From Serilophus lunatus (taxonomy: Eukaryota; Chordata; Aves; Passeriformes; Eurylaimidae): DNA of 64,000 bases. Below, piece by piece: positions 1-13,500 of the stretch. The notes beneath the pieces are model-generated. The model saw nothing but the letters and a program-made list of their open reading frames with translations, searched no databases and had not been told where the DNA came from. Each line of letters opens with the position of its first letter. Positions within the stretch are counted from its first letter, which is position 1. The DNA lies in assembly GCA_013399895.1 (NCBI GenBank), contig VXBA01005046.1:1625922-1689921 (forward strand), read 5' to 3'. Both the position numbers and the translations under genes were made by a program.

Positions 1-829
1 AATATCTCTTTATAACTCATTTGAATTGAAGAATTCTGTATTTCAGCTGGTGCAGTGTAATGACTCTGGGATCATTGTTTGCCCTTTTAGGCATTGGGTT
101 TGTCATTATTTCAAGGTTTATTAGCCTTTGCTAAATTCTTATAAAGCGATTCTGTAATCTTTAATGTTCACACGTGCTTTCAGTGACCCTAAAAGATTTG
201 TAGTAGGTGAGCCTACTTAAACCAATACAGGAGACATGTCATGGTTGAATTAACACTCCATATTCATTATGTTTTAATAGATTTGTTTATTTTTTAGACA
301 GCAGCTTTATTTGCCTCTTGCCTGAGTTTATTACTAGCAGAATGACTATTAAGAAAGTTTTTGTATAAAAACTTTGTTAGTCTTCAAAATCACATCTGAA
401 CTATTGATATAAAATTTGAATCTGCATATGACCTAATTAACATTTTAATACAAATTGATAGAGAGTGATATGTATATAGTCATTCACAAAACATGTGGAA
501 AATTCATTCTGCAGCTACACTGACAATCTCTTACTTTTATCTGAGCTCTTCACTTTTATCTGAATTCTTCCATAAAACTGTATAATACTAATTGTGAAGG
601 GCAGTGATTCAAGGTCATTCTTGCTAAAAACTTCCACTTTTTTTCCTACAGAGATCAGAAAATGTAATAAAAAATATCATCATAATGCAGAAATAAAAGT
701 ATGGTCATGTTTAGTAGGTTATGACCCAGAGGAAAGAATGTGAACAGCATGGCTGCAGAGAGGAATTTTAAGTGATGTATGTGAAACTGCCAAAATGAGA
801 ATTGCAGCTGAAGGAAGGGAGCCAGCAGT

Positions 830-1005
830 CTAACTACAATCAATATCCAGGTTAAGTAAACAATTACAGTCTGCCAGAGTCAGAAGAAAATCTACACAGC
901 CTGACAGGGTATGTGCAGTGTCTTCAGGTATAAATTCTGAATTTACTTCACGGATACCTTTCTTGTCATTTACACAGACTGTAATTGTGGGTCTTTTCCC
1001 ACATT
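830..1005 (-). CDS. Possible terminal coding exon (exon E)
   Basis: After a minus-strand acceptor (caatctttgtcttacag) a 176 bp block is open for 57 codons in phase 1 and then ends in TAG. The product reads like protein (for example TITVCVNDKKGIREVNSEF, then a hydrophobic SGCVDFLLTLADCNCLL) and carries several Cys. Phase 1 in fits exon D at 7467-7524, so the C-D-A-B-E set can be spliced with no frame break in the order C, A, B, D, E. If real this would be the C-terminus of the minus-strand gene, with its 3' UTR running off the left edge. The open frame continues about 27 codons upstream of the acceptor, so the acceptor is not needed to explain it and chance remains likely. Confidence 0.22.
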
Positions 1006-4000
1006 CTGTAAGACAAAGATTGTTCTCAGAGTGTGAAGAGCTGTTGTTAGGTCCTTGCAAACAAATGATGCGGTGGAAGTTGTTTTAAAGATCTGAAAAC
1101 TGATGAGACTTAGAAGTGACTGAAAGAACAATGTATGTTGATTGGACCAGGAAGCAGGCTTATGAATAATTAGAAATACAGAAGAGTAATATTAAGGTAC
1201 TTCATGAGCAGTGAGCTTGGCCAACATGGAAGACATCAAGCCTAGAATGGAAACAGCTGTATTTACAACATTTTAGGATAGTTCCCTTATCAAATATTAA
1301 CATGTGGAAAAGCCCTTGTGTGAAATGATGGCAGTTGGTCTAACAAAATATTCTTCCTCTCCTTGACTACTTCTTCCTTCCCTAACTTTGCTTGTTATAA
1401 AGTTATTGAATAGCTCAGAATAGTTCCAACACCATTAAAACAGGTGCCTAAACCTAAAAAAGAGCTGAGACAGATTTGTAGAAGAATGAATGGTTTTACA
1501 CTGTGGCTTGATCTCTTACCCCTTACTTAGGTAAAAGTTCTTGGGGAAACCTCAAAATTTTTCTGACAGTATATATATATATATGAAACTAGTAGTGGAG
1601 TAGACAACTGTTCTACTAGTATCCCTTAAATTTACATCTACCCCCCAAAAATATCTCTGATTTAAAAATATCAGTTGCTCCTGGTGGGCAATTATGTGAG
1701 GATATGTGACAGAGTATTTATTGCCCTGTGTTCAGAGCACATGAAAAGCAGCAAACGAGCTGCTATCTGTTCTCTTACCAGAGCACTGTCATGCTTGGGA
1801 TTAGCTAAGGCATGTGATACATCTGGTGGGAATGCTGTATAGTGATAATGTGAGTGAGGTAAGACACAAGTACGCAGGAGAGTAGACTTCATTACTTTTG
1901 TAGTGCTGTGGGTTTTGTGGTTGTTTTTGGTTTTTGGTTTTTTTTTTACTTTTGTTTCCTCTTAGCATGTCTTGGTGTCTTTGCACTGTGTGCAATTTTG
2001 GAGACTCTGTCTTCAAAACTGAGAAGTATTTGTCTCCAAATACAGAGAAGAACCATTGACAGATTCTAGAGGAGAATAGCAGAGGAAACAATTTAAATTT
2101 CAAGACTTTGTCACAATGTAATTCAAGACACAGAGTGACTTTGGACGGTATGGTCAGACTGCAGCTGCAAGAGCTCTAGATCAGATGTGAAGGAAGTATT
2201 CCAGCAGATGCAATTTACAGTAGCCACACAACTTCCTGCAGTTTTTTCTCTTGTGAGAAAATGAGGAAGACCAGATTGGTCTGTGTCTCAGAGGGGAAAC
2301 AAGGAAATTAATTAGATCCTTTTTGTATTTGACCATTTTTTCACTTAGGAATGATGTGATAGCAGTGCATTTAAGATGTTGACCCACTGGTTTGCAAGAA
2401 ATCTTCTGCTTAAAATGAGGTTTGTGGATGAAATACTATGTTCTAGTGCATTACAGTGAGCTATGTAGTTAGAAAGCATTGGCACTTGTTTACCACAGAG
2501 AAAAAGAGAAAAGCTGTTAGGCAGGATTAAACTGCAGGAAAGAGTAGGTGTACCTCCCCAGCTCCTATAAATTAAATCACTGCCACATTAAATGAAAGCT
2601 TAAATACATTAGATTTCTCTTCTTTATTCATCTTTATGATAAGTAATTGCTAGAAGGATGCTATAGCCTTAAACAAGTGGAAGGAATATAGGAGAACTTG
2701 AGACGTGTATCACAGTGTTTGCACTTAACCTACTCCATATTCTGAAAAAGTTTTGAAATCAGAGAGGTCGGTTCCTTTACACTTTAAGTATATTACTGTG
2801 CTTTCCTTATCTGTGAAGCAAAGCTGCATGCTATTTTGGGCTGTATTGAACTTCTGAAGCCTTGGCAGAATAAGACTTTTCTTCTATGCCATATCAGTTA
2901 AGGGAGCAAATGACTATCTGGTAGATTGCATTTTTCAGACTGTGCCTTCATATGCTGTAGTAGTTGGTTTGGTGTTCTGTAAGAATTCCTCTTTAAACTG
3001 ACTTAATGATTTATACTATCAAATTGTTCACATTTCTAAACTGCATATCAAACTAGTGAAACAGACTAGATTTTAGATTTTTCTTGTTCCGAATGAATAG
3101 AGCACAACTGTTGGAAAGGGTTCATTTTCAATGTACAGCATCTCTGAGAGCACCTTTGGGTTTGCTTCAGGGGAAGCTCCAGTTTAACCATTTGAGCATC
3201 CTTGAGACTACCTCTTAGTTGGTGCCACATACAATAGCTGAGTGTAGGGGAAAGGGTCTTAGTGGTAAATTCATCTGGTTTTCAACCAGCTGGGAATTAG
3301 TTCAGCTCTTTAGCAGGCTGGAGTAGTTTAGGAGTGCCTTCAAACTAATTTGCACCTCTGTTTTAGAAAGCCATTCAAGCCTCCAGAAGGAATGATATAA
3401 GATGTGAGAGACTTTGATTTGGTTCCTGTTCTGCCAAAAATATAGTTTTCTATAAGTTCTATGGGTTCTGTCTGAGACCCTGTGCTGATATGGCAGCACG
3501 TCATATTTTGGATATAGTGCTGGGGCACAAGAAGGCCATTCTTGCCTTCAGCTATCTCCTCTGCTGGTAAGTCATTGAGTAGATTGGAGCAAATCTCCTT
3601 TGGTATGTGTATCCTTTTCGAGGGCTTTTAGGAGCATTTCCCAAGAAGATTCACGTGTTCTAGCAGAACTGATGCAGATTATTCACAAGGCAACAAATTA
3701 GCCAGAGGTTTCAGCAGAAGATCTTCTGCTGAGTGAGGATGCTTTTTTAACTTTATCCTTAATTTTGCTTGAACACTGGAACACAGAAATATGCCTGATA
3801 GGAGTAAGGAAAGGAGGTGAAAGGAAACAAAGGCAAACACAATAGTGATGAACTTAAGCCCAGAAGAAAAAGGTTTCTGTAATCCTCTGGTTATGCAACG
3901 TATTTAAAATTATGATCTCGTTAAAAAAGCATTTTTTTTCATTATTTTTATAGCACAAAAAACCCCAAGTATTGTACAGATCAGAAGCTGAAGGAATGAG

Positions 4001-4718
4001 TATCCAGTAAAAGTATGGCCTGAAATGCAGACGGTTTTTAACAAAATTATGCCCGTTTACAAAGGAATCAACCAATTTTTAGGTAACCACAATGTAGAGT
4101 CGAATGGATACAAATCATCTCACAGTTGATCAAAAGCTAAATAGTGCCACGTACTGCTGCATACTGAGGAAGCTGAAAATAAGAAAATACTTTGGTAATC
4201 TGCCTCTGGGGGCTGAGGTTGGCATAACAGGCAAAATGAGTCTGAAGCTAAGAAACAGGGGGTGTGGCAGAGAGATTTTTGGATGGCCAAACCTATCTCC
4301 CATTAACAGAAAAAGATATTTCAAGTATTTTCCAGTGACGGAGTTTGCAAGAGAAACAGTGTTTCACTGGGGAGCAGAAACACTGGCAAAAATAAGAGAA
4401 AAATAACAATCTGCAATACAACAGTCAGATAGGCCAGACTGGTCCAGCTTCTGAAATGTGAGGGGTGGGTTCCTTGCTGGGGCTTGTTCTGGCACCCCTG
4501 TGCCAGAGGATGCACCCCTAAGAGAGGTGTGGCCATGTGTGGCTGGCCCAGCTGGAGGAGAAATCAACAGGCCAGAGCAGTTCCTCAGGGCTGTGATTAG
4601 GTGCCATAGTCAGCAGAAGGATTTTGATTAATCTGGGGAAAAATGGATGGCCAGGGAAGAGTAATAAAAGAGCTTTTATACAAATATAAAGAGCTGGAGC
4701 AGCAAAATGTAGGATGTA
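1006..4718. other. Stretch without a supported gene
   Basis: AT-rich unique-looking sequence with the small (TA)n run at 1570. Splice-like fragments occur, for example a minus-strand 56 bp block at about 1763-1818 ending in a fine donor (CTG|gtaagag), and a minus-strand frame near 3335-3480. None connects convincingly. GC rises at 4440-4560, just before the CR1 fragment, without a recognisable repeat. Confidence 0.55.
1570..1584. repeat. (TA)n microsatellite, about 7.5 units
   Basis: A pure alternating TA run of 15 bases, short enough to be of low significance. Confidence 0.9.
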
Positions 4719-4883
4719 CTAGAACAGGCTCCCTAAAGAAGTGGTGGATTCACCATCCCTGAAAGGGTTCAAAAAGTGAGTGGATGTGGGACCTTGCGAT
4801 ATGCTTTAGTGGGTGTGGTGGTATTAGGTTGAAGGCTGGACTTGATGATCTTGGAAGTTTTTTCCAAGCTTCATGATTCTGTG
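4719..4883 (+). mobile_element. CR1 LINE, degraded 3'-end fragment
   Basis: The stretch reads as a diverged version of the well-known avian CR1 3' end. It opens with ctagaacaggct, continues with gtggtggattcaccatcc, then gttcaaaaag and gtggatgtgg, later ggacttgatgatctt, and finishes at gattctgtg, the CR1 terminal motif. It is truncated at its 5' end, as most CR1 copies are, and holds no reverse transcriptase frame. Several substitutions relative to the common pattern mark it as old. The 160 bases before it contain nothing I can assign to CR1. It is the main clue that the window is avian or at least archosaur/turtle-like. Confidence 0.88.
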
Positions 4884-7409
4884 TTCGAAGGATTACAAGA
4901 ATATAGTGGAAAAACAGGTGTGAAATGGGGTGTGGTAATCCCAAAAGATAGAATTGTATATTAATTTATGAGACAGATGAAAGAAAGCATTAGTTTGGCT
5001 ATGTTTTTTCAATCAAAAGCCCTTAAAAATGAGATAATTGTAGAAAATTTCTATTAGTTTTGTGAGCCTGTAGGATATTGTAGGGTTGAATTTGCTTACT
5101 AAAAGGAATCTTTTTAAAGCATTTTATGTTTTAACATTTTGTGCGTGGTTAAAACTTTTAAGTACTACCAGGAGTTGTGACCATATGGGTGGGCAGCCCT
5201 GCATATGGAAGTATTTAACTTCTTCAGAATAGCTTGGAGAACAAATGCTAATAGTACTGGTTATTTCTGCTGGTAATAACTGACAGTTTTTTCACTTCAT
5301 CAATAAAGTTTCATTTCAGTAATGAAGATATTCTAGATGAACTGATTGAAGAATGTATGATGTGTGATTCAGATAAAATTAAATGACAAGAGTAAAAGAA
5401 ATCTGTATGTAACTGAGGATTTCAAAGCTCAATACTGTACAGATGTGAATGATTAAATCAATCTACCAAAGAAACTCAGAAACTTAAATGTGGAGAAGGT
5501 CTGGAACTTTCTTATTCAAAAGTTTGAACACTATCTGGTATTACTATGCAGAACAAAGAAACCTTGTAAAAATTATCTAACTGGATGAATAGCCACATAG
5601 TTAAAAATAAATTAACAGATTGTAAAAAGATTGTGGACTGACAGGCAGAGAAATCTATGCAAAATTGTTAAACAAGGATAGGAGTAAGGTAATTAAACAA
5701 AGTCAAGCAGAGCTAGACCTTGCAGTGGATATTAAACATGATAAAATTACTCAGCCTTAAGCGAGTGGTTTCAGAAACAAACTGCTAAGAACAACATGGG
5801 GTCACTGTTCAGAGATTAAATGTGTGATCCTAAAAATAATTAAATGTTTTATTCTGTCTTCATTAGAAACACTGCTGCTGATTTTGGTGGGAAATGGAGG
5901 TTGCTTAGGAGGAATAAGTCCCCAGGCTCTGAAATAAAAATCATTGCAGCTGAGATACAAGCAGTTTGATGTAGTGAAGGATGGTGATCGACAGATCCCT
6001 AACCAGAAATGAGACTTCATGAGCTGATTTCTACCCGACCACATTACAGCAAGAGCACGGTGACTGGGGAGAAGGAAAAATGATACAGGTGGTTATAGTT
6101 TCATTAGTCCTACCTTGAGGCTTAAGAACAACTTTTGAAGGGAATCCTGCCTTACCTGTAAATGTTTGACTAATTCCAGCTTGCTTTGAGTACTGGACTG
6201 TCACAGGACTTCCCAGTGTGTTGCAGGCAGTGCACACATGCTTGCCCTCATCAGGGACCCGGTGGTTTTAGGAGCCAGTTTACCCCACCTGTGGGCTGAA
6301 ATGCTTCTGTTCCACTTGTACCTTTAGGTTGTATTGGACGTATTTTGTTGAAGTGTCTAAGCATGGGTCAGTCTAGAATTTCTTCTTAATTCCTTTCCTC
6401 TTACTTGATTTTCATGCATGATGGGCAGATCAAGATTTGCACAAACATGAAGTTCAGTTGTAGGCCAAAACTTTCTCACACAAAGTACCAAAACTTAGTG
6501 TAAGTGCAGAACGCAGATGATGGAGTTTGTGAGGCTCCACTGCAGCAGACCTATGAATGCAGCTAAGTCTGTGAAGTGATCTTAACTTTCTTCTGGAGGA
6601 TGAGAGAGAGAAAATGTGAAGAACATACTTGAGTCTACAAAGGTTTTCCCATAATAAACAAGTCCTTTAGATGAATTTCAAATTTTGTCCTGGAAGGTAA
6701 GTGCTTTATATCTCTTACTAGCACTAGGCATAAATTAAGTTGTGAATTGCAATCTGTTAAAAAATATAAATTTATTTCTAAATTGTATTTAAGCAATTGT
6801 GTTGTGAATGGGGTGAAAAAACCCACAGCAGATGTTTTCCCAGTAGGTTTCATGATAAAGGAATTTTCTTCTTGACCATAAAACCAAGAGCTTGACAAAA
6901 AGCATCCTAAATAACACATTTTTCTACCATACCTACAGGGACTATGAGAAAAATAGACGTAGCCCAAATACCAGAGACCAAGTCACATTTTGTGACCTTA
7001 CAATCTTCCCCACCATTTGAGACTGTCTATTGTACTGAGGTTTGAGAAGTTCTACCTAGAATTCAGATGAGGAGGTGGTGGGCATTTTTACAATACAAGT
7101 CATTTTAGTATTAAAATTAGTGTTTAGAGTGCTTATGCTCTTTATAGAGTGCTGGAAAAGGACTGTGCAATGAATAATAATCTTAGGCAATGCTGATAAA
7201 TTAAAAATAAAACCTGGCTTTAGAAGTTGCTCAGAGGAGCTTGTTAATCTTTAAGTTTTCCAAAAGTTAAATATCAAATTATTGGTAATGCCTGGCATCC
7301 TTTGTAGGAATGTAATTCAGATACACTCATCAAAAGAGCTCATATCATTAGAGGAGTGATTGTGTCATATTCCGTAGAATTATTCCACACCATTGGTATT
7401 TCTTGGCAG
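4884..7409. other. Stretch without a supported gene
   Basis: AT-rich and unique-looking. A minus-strand block near 6151-6216 has a perfect donor (TTTACAG|gtaagg) and a CxxC motif (HVCTACNTLG), but it lacks a credible acceptor. A 26 bp plus-strand block ends at a perfect donor near 6696. Neither is called. Confidence 0.55.
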
Positions 7410-7466
7410 ACTGACATGTTTTCACTTGACATTGCTGTAACCCCTGGGAAAGAAAGTGAGTCCTAC

Positions 7467-7524
7467 CTTTCCATGAATAATTCATTAGCGAGCCATCACA
7501 CTGAAGTATTCCAAAGAAGTATTC
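7467..7524 (-). CDS. Possible small exon downstream of exon B (exon D)
   Basis: On the minus strand a long pyrimidine tract (ccctcccctcctccctc) precedes a possible acceptor. It is followed by 58 bp open in one frame and a donor, GGAAAG|gtagga. Read from the acceptor that gives phase 0, it encodes 19 codons (EYFFGILQCDGSLMNYSWK) and leaves phase 1. Phase 0 in agrees with exon B, and phase 1 out agrees with the candidate last exon at 830-1005. Alternative acceptors two to four bases upstream would change the phase. A competing exon-like block on the plus strand, 7410-7455, lies just beside it, which shows how easily such signals arise here. Confidence 0.2.
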
Positions 7525-10500
7525 CTCTCTTTTGAGGGAGGAGGGGAGGGATACCAAAGCTACGTACCTTTTTTTTTTCTTTTTAGTTTTTTAAATGCTA
7601 CCTCACAGTCTTAACACTTCCTAAGTATTCTTCTGTAAAAAATTCTCTTCAAAAATAAAACTCTCAGCTCTGATCTTTTGGTTTGTAAATTAATCCATAT
7701 TATTTTTCCAAAGGGTTCTGGAGCAGAGAAGTGGAAGCTGCTGATGCAGTGTAACCTTTCTGAGAGTGCTAGATTGTCTATAACTGGACAAAAGTGTCAG
7801 TAAATCAAAACTTCTCTCAGAAATCCAGCTAAGAAGCATGGCTGGCTGTTTAGTAAAATGTGCTAAAATGTATTTTGTAATGACTATGTAGACTTCCATT
7901 CCTGGCAGTGAGCATGCAGGAGCATGTTCTGCACATGTGGCAGAACCAGGGATGGGTGGATTTTCATATTTGACCAGAGACTGGAGGGCTCAGCCTTCAC
8001 AGGCATGTTAAAGCAGTGGTGAAAATGTTTACACAGAGTTTTGTCTTATTTTTGAAGTGTAAAAAGTCTGTATCTTCCCCTATTTTTGGTAATGAGCTTA
8101 AGAAGCATAAGTTAAAACAGAAGACCCTGTACAGGATTTTTTTTTTTCTTAGCTAAGCCTTTTTTAGCTCTCCTGTTTGAAGGCTGTACCAATTACTTTT
8201 TTTTCCTAAAATTGTATCAACAGCAGGTGTTCCCTTTATTCTTTACTTTTTGACTTCTAATATGGGGTTTTTTTTCATGTCTACTAGAAAAGCTTGACTC
8301 TCAGTTTAAAGCATGTTCTTGATAGCAGACAGGCAAGGGCTGGATGAGCCGTTCTTTTATTATTATGTGCAATATCTTGGGTATTCGAAGGGCTCTTTAG
8401 TGATCCCTTCCTCTAAGAAGCTCAAATAATTCCTGGTCTTTTATTAATCTGTCAGAGCAAGAGTTGCTTCTGAATTTATCTTGGTATTTCTGTCTGAAAC
8501 AGCTGTGCAGCCTATGCTTCAAATTGCCAGCATTAAATCAACATAGTTTTCCTCCTCATTCTTCATCAATTTGTCATATAGATAAGCCTACTACCTGCAC
8601 TAGCAATCTTCCATTATCCACTGTTCTTGCTGGTTTCTTCCGTATACTTCCATCAACACCCACAAAGGCTTTTTACCCTCAGATATATTCTGTCTTTCTC
8701 TCTTTAGGTTTTTTAACTCCACAGCGTAAGATGATGTCTGCAGATAGCTAATGACTCTAAAAATTGAGTATGACATATGACTTATTTTGCCAGTGATATA
8801 GCTAGGTGGTTTGGACTTTAATATCTTGAGATCACATAAAGGAAATTAAAAAATTATAAATCAAATAAAAAGAAAAAAGTCACGAGTAAAATGCATCTTG
8901 ATAATTTTTGTTATTTATGGAAACTCTGACATCCAAATTTCTTTTCTAATTACTGAAACTGCACACACTGAGAATGTACACACTTGAGGAATATAAATGA
9001 ATACACTGTATCCTCCATTATGCACTGTGCAAAAAGTGTCCTTCATGATCAGATTTTTACCCCATGAAATTTAATCTTCATTGAGATTCTTCTGTTTTTT
9101 CATATAGTTGCCTGTCTTTAAATGTGCTTCTGTGACATCTGTATATGTAACCTCCATAACTAAGATATGCTTATTTGCATTGTAAAAGAGTCGAGCATTT
9201 CCAATGCCAGTGCTATAATGAATACTATATTTAAAAGATCATGCCTCATTTTTCTATGTGCTGTGTCGGCAGCAGTGTTGTAGTCTGTCCTGATATTTCA
9301 CTGTATAAATTAGACACTTAAGGAAAGAAGAAGGAAAACGGCAGATATAGATTAAGTGACCCGTTCCAGATCACAACACACAACTTTGACAGCATAAGAA
9401 GTAGATTCCTAGCCCAACTTACTAAATCAGGAGTCATCAGAAATGTAGTCTTGATTTTTAGGAAGAGGTGAGGAGTTTCAAATTGGCTTGAATTTTATTT
9501 GTATCCTTTATGTGCCTCTGGACAGAAATAAATATATACAATGGCTGTTGTAAACCTCTCTGAAATGATTTTCAGAAACTGCAACTTCCAATTGTCATTT
9601 CAGAATGTTTTTCTAAAACAGAAAAAAATGAAAACTAAATTTTTTGCATAGGAAGAAAGACATTTCAAAGACTTGATGAGATTCCTCCATTAGAGTACAA
9701 GAACAGGTTGAAAAGTGGTATACATTTCTGTGTGTAACCTCCATGTATACACATATTGCATGTAAAAAAAAAAAGAGCTGCCAGATTTTTTTACAAGGAA
9801 TAGACAGACCTATTTGCAAAGGAAAGGATTAGCAAAATAATCAAAACACCTGAAGAAAAAAATAACTAAGAATGAAACAAACGGAGACTCCTCTAAAAAT
9901 GTAAATGTGCAAGGTGTCTGCAAATAAATACTTTAAAGATGATTTCTATTTCAAATCAGACAGAAGCTGCTGGTTCCCTTTGCTTCCCTATTGCTGCTGC
10001 AGGTGCCCTAGGCTTTTTCCTGCAGTGCAGCTGTGCTCCACTGAAACAAATGGCACTTCCTGGGGACTACATCTTTAGTTACTGGTGCAAGAGTCATCGT
10101 AATGTGCAGTGGCATATTTCAGTAATGCTTTCAAATAGCTATTAAAACACAACACTGCATAATAAAATCACAACTGCATGGTTACAGATAGGGCCACCCA
10201 TGACGCAGCTACCCATGTATTACTCTGTTCAAACAGGAGCTGCTGGAAAAACTGTGGGTCAGTAAGGTGAAAGAGAAACAGATGTTCAGTGTCGTCTCTT
10301 CTCATCTGTCTCCCAGTTTTCTGCTTTGGTTTGCAATCCCCAAAATACTGAGTTTTCATTGCTCAACTAATTTTTTTTGCCTCCTATCACAGGCAATAAT
10401 GATTCATGCCTACTGATCTGAAATATGGAAAATCCAATTCAGAGCATGCCTATATCTTCAAAAAGATCTCTGTTATTACCCAGACAAAGTAAACATCCTG

Positions 10501-13500
10501 CTTGAGAGAGTAGAAGGTGATGTGCATTAACAGAATGCTTTGCCTTTTCTTTAGGAAAGGTCTCTTGCTTTAGAATTTGTGCATTAAAGCAGGGATAAAC
10601 CCAAATTATTATTACTGTATCATAAAGCTTGCACCCTGTTCTGCAGGATAGAAATCCACAGGATGAAGAAAAAAAGTTAAATAATGTTCAAGAGTTGTAG
10701 CAAAATGTTCTCCTTTCCCAGTGTCCCCCAGTAAATGCTAAAAGGGAATCACATATGAGTTGGCTCTAGAGCAGCACATGTTCCTGGCTTCTTGGGACCT
10801 CATCTGGGACACATGGAGTTTATCTGCCAAGGGCTTTGCCATGTCAAGACTGTTGATCTTGAAAGTGGTGAAGTCCTTGCCTAAGTATAAGGGCTTGTGT
10901 GTCAGGGTAGGATGCTATTGTATCAAGGCATTGAGATTCCTAGTGAAGAGTAATGTACACTTCTTGAGGCAAGTAAATAGGGACTTAAAAGTTCTGGGTG
11001 CTTGGAAACTGAACACCACAACAGCCAGTATCTGGTCTTGGGCTTTTAATTTTCATTTTTGTGCTTTTGGTCATTAGCTTATTCTGCCCTTAAACTCAGT
11101 TTGATGCTTGTCATGTTTTTCATTTGAGGTGCTAAGCTTGTTGTCCTGGACCCATGAAGTTGTATGTGTAATATGAATAGGAGAATAGTAGCATTTCAAA
11201 CACCAATATGTGTTTCCACGTGTGTTTCCAGTATGTATTTCAAACAGACCTTACATACTCATAAAATAGTAGAATTTAAGATCCTTCCAGTGACAGCCAT
11301 GAGTACCTTGTGGAATGTCAGGCTTCTGGGAGATCCTTTCCTAGCCAATGTTATTTACCTGTCTGTCCATTAAAGAGAAAGGAGACACGAGTCTTGTGTT
11401 TGAGTTACTCCCTCTCCAGCTGGAAACATTGTGTAGCATATTCTTTATTGTATTTATTATAGAGAATACAGTACCTGCTTCAGTATACCAAGTCCACATC
11501 CTTCTGTTGCTTTAATTTTTTATGATTCATCATTTGGCCAATGATGTATAATCAAATCTTTCTGAAATATTTTTGCAACAGAATTTCAGTCTCATCTTGC
11601 ATTCTATACTATTTATTTTGTCATGAGAACTGTTAAAATTCACAGTAAGCGATTTGGCAGTCTGTCTACTTGTTAACCAGTTTATTTGGGACCAATTATG
11701 GTTATCTCCTAGATATTTCTGCCTTTTTTTTTAAAACGTAGCATTTGGCTCCACACTATTTGAGAAAATCAATAATTGGAATCTGAACTGTATGCTGCTT
11801 TGATAAAAAATATATTGAAAGTATATTTGATAGAAAGTTTTCTGCCTGGGGAGGAATCACATTTCAGCTTGAATGGTCATGATTCTCCCTCTGTGTTTTG
11901 TTTCTGGTAGGTTGTTTTACAAGCCTGCAGAGTAATGTTACAGGATAAAAACCTTCTGAATTCATCCTAAGTATGTTGACATGTATATGTCAGATATGTA
12001 AATTTGCCAGTTAGAATATTTATAATTTAGAGAATTTTAATTTACTTATGGTTTTGATAGGATTTTTCAGTGTCAGAAAAGAAATGTCTCTCTTGATTCT
12101 TTGTCTTAGTGTAAGGAAATGATCCTCATAAAGGTGTCTGGGAAAAACAGTCTCCTTTGGTTCTTTAGTAGCTTGAAGGTATCACTTAAATTCATCACTT
12201 TCTTTATATGTGTATATGAATACAAAGACTGAAGATCAGTATGTTTGGGAAAGTTAAGAGCCACTAGAAAGTGGCGAGTGGACAGTTATTCAAATTTAGC
12301 ATAATTGAGACTAGAGGTACAAACAACTGCTCTTCATTCTGATAGCCATACCTAATTTTCTTCTGATGATTTGTGATTTTAAAGATGAAGCTTTCTATGG
12401 AGCTGTCAAAATTATATAGTCTCACATTTCTGAAATAATCAAATTACATTTTCTTATACATAATTAAGAGACTGAGGTGCTTTTCACATGCAGTATTGCG
12501 CTTAGCACAAAAACAAATGCTAATGTGACTATCAGTACAGGACCAAACTTTATCTGAGATCTGGGGTGTTGCCATGGCAATTCCAATTGTTGGAAAAAAA
12601 TCTCTTTTGTGCTTCATTCTGACATTATATTGTAAAATGATGATTATGAAGAAACATGGAACCCAAAAGGGGGAAAAAAAATCTCTTTTTGAAGATGTAA
12701 AACATACTTTCTACCACATTTACTTTTTCTGAAACACTGAATTTGTGCCCGGGTTGTTATGAGCTGTATTTTTTGCAGATGCAGGTACGCTGTTATTTCT
12801 CAAGCTGCCATAATAATACTCAATGTTATTTCTCCCAAATGTAATAATCAGCATTATAAGGAACTTAGGGACATATATTCCATTTCTTATGCAAAATATC
12901 AATTTCTAGTACATTATACAGCTGATGTGGACCTTTTGCTTTTAACAATACTGCCTATATCAGTTGAAACATACCTAAAACACAGATCTTGCTTGTGTGA
13001 TTTATATATATCAGCTATAAATCTATTTATAACAGAATAGCCTATAATAGCCAATAGATCAGTCATTCCTGTTTAGTTATAAAATTGTTTTTCTACCAGT
13101 ACATCTTACTGTGAGAAAATTGATGTGGCTATTACCTGCTCCTTGCTAAATCAATATCTAACAAGCTTTAAATAAATAAATAATAACGCCCTCCACCCCT
13201 CCAAAAATGCCAAACAACAAAACCACACAATACTTCCAAAAGAGAATCAAATGAAGGAGTACTGTTAAAACGTGGCTTGCACTGCAATTTACACTGCAGT
13301 TTATTGTGCATTCTTTTATGTGTAAAATGGGAAACATTTCCAGAAGAGAACTAATTCTTGCAGTGCTGCATTGCTGCTTTATAAATAAATCATTGTCTTT
13401 TCTCTATTGATCACTGGAACAATCCAGTCAAAGAATGCTGACTTAGTGCAGCCCTTCTCAGGCTGGCTGGATTGAGAGAAAAAGCTGGGTAGGTGGGACC

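Noticed and set aside
4104..4406. 100-codon plus-strand frame upstream of the CR1 fragment, possibly LINE-derived
   Set aside because: It contains no reverse transcriptase or endonuclease motif and does not resemble the CR1 ORFs. Left unassigned.
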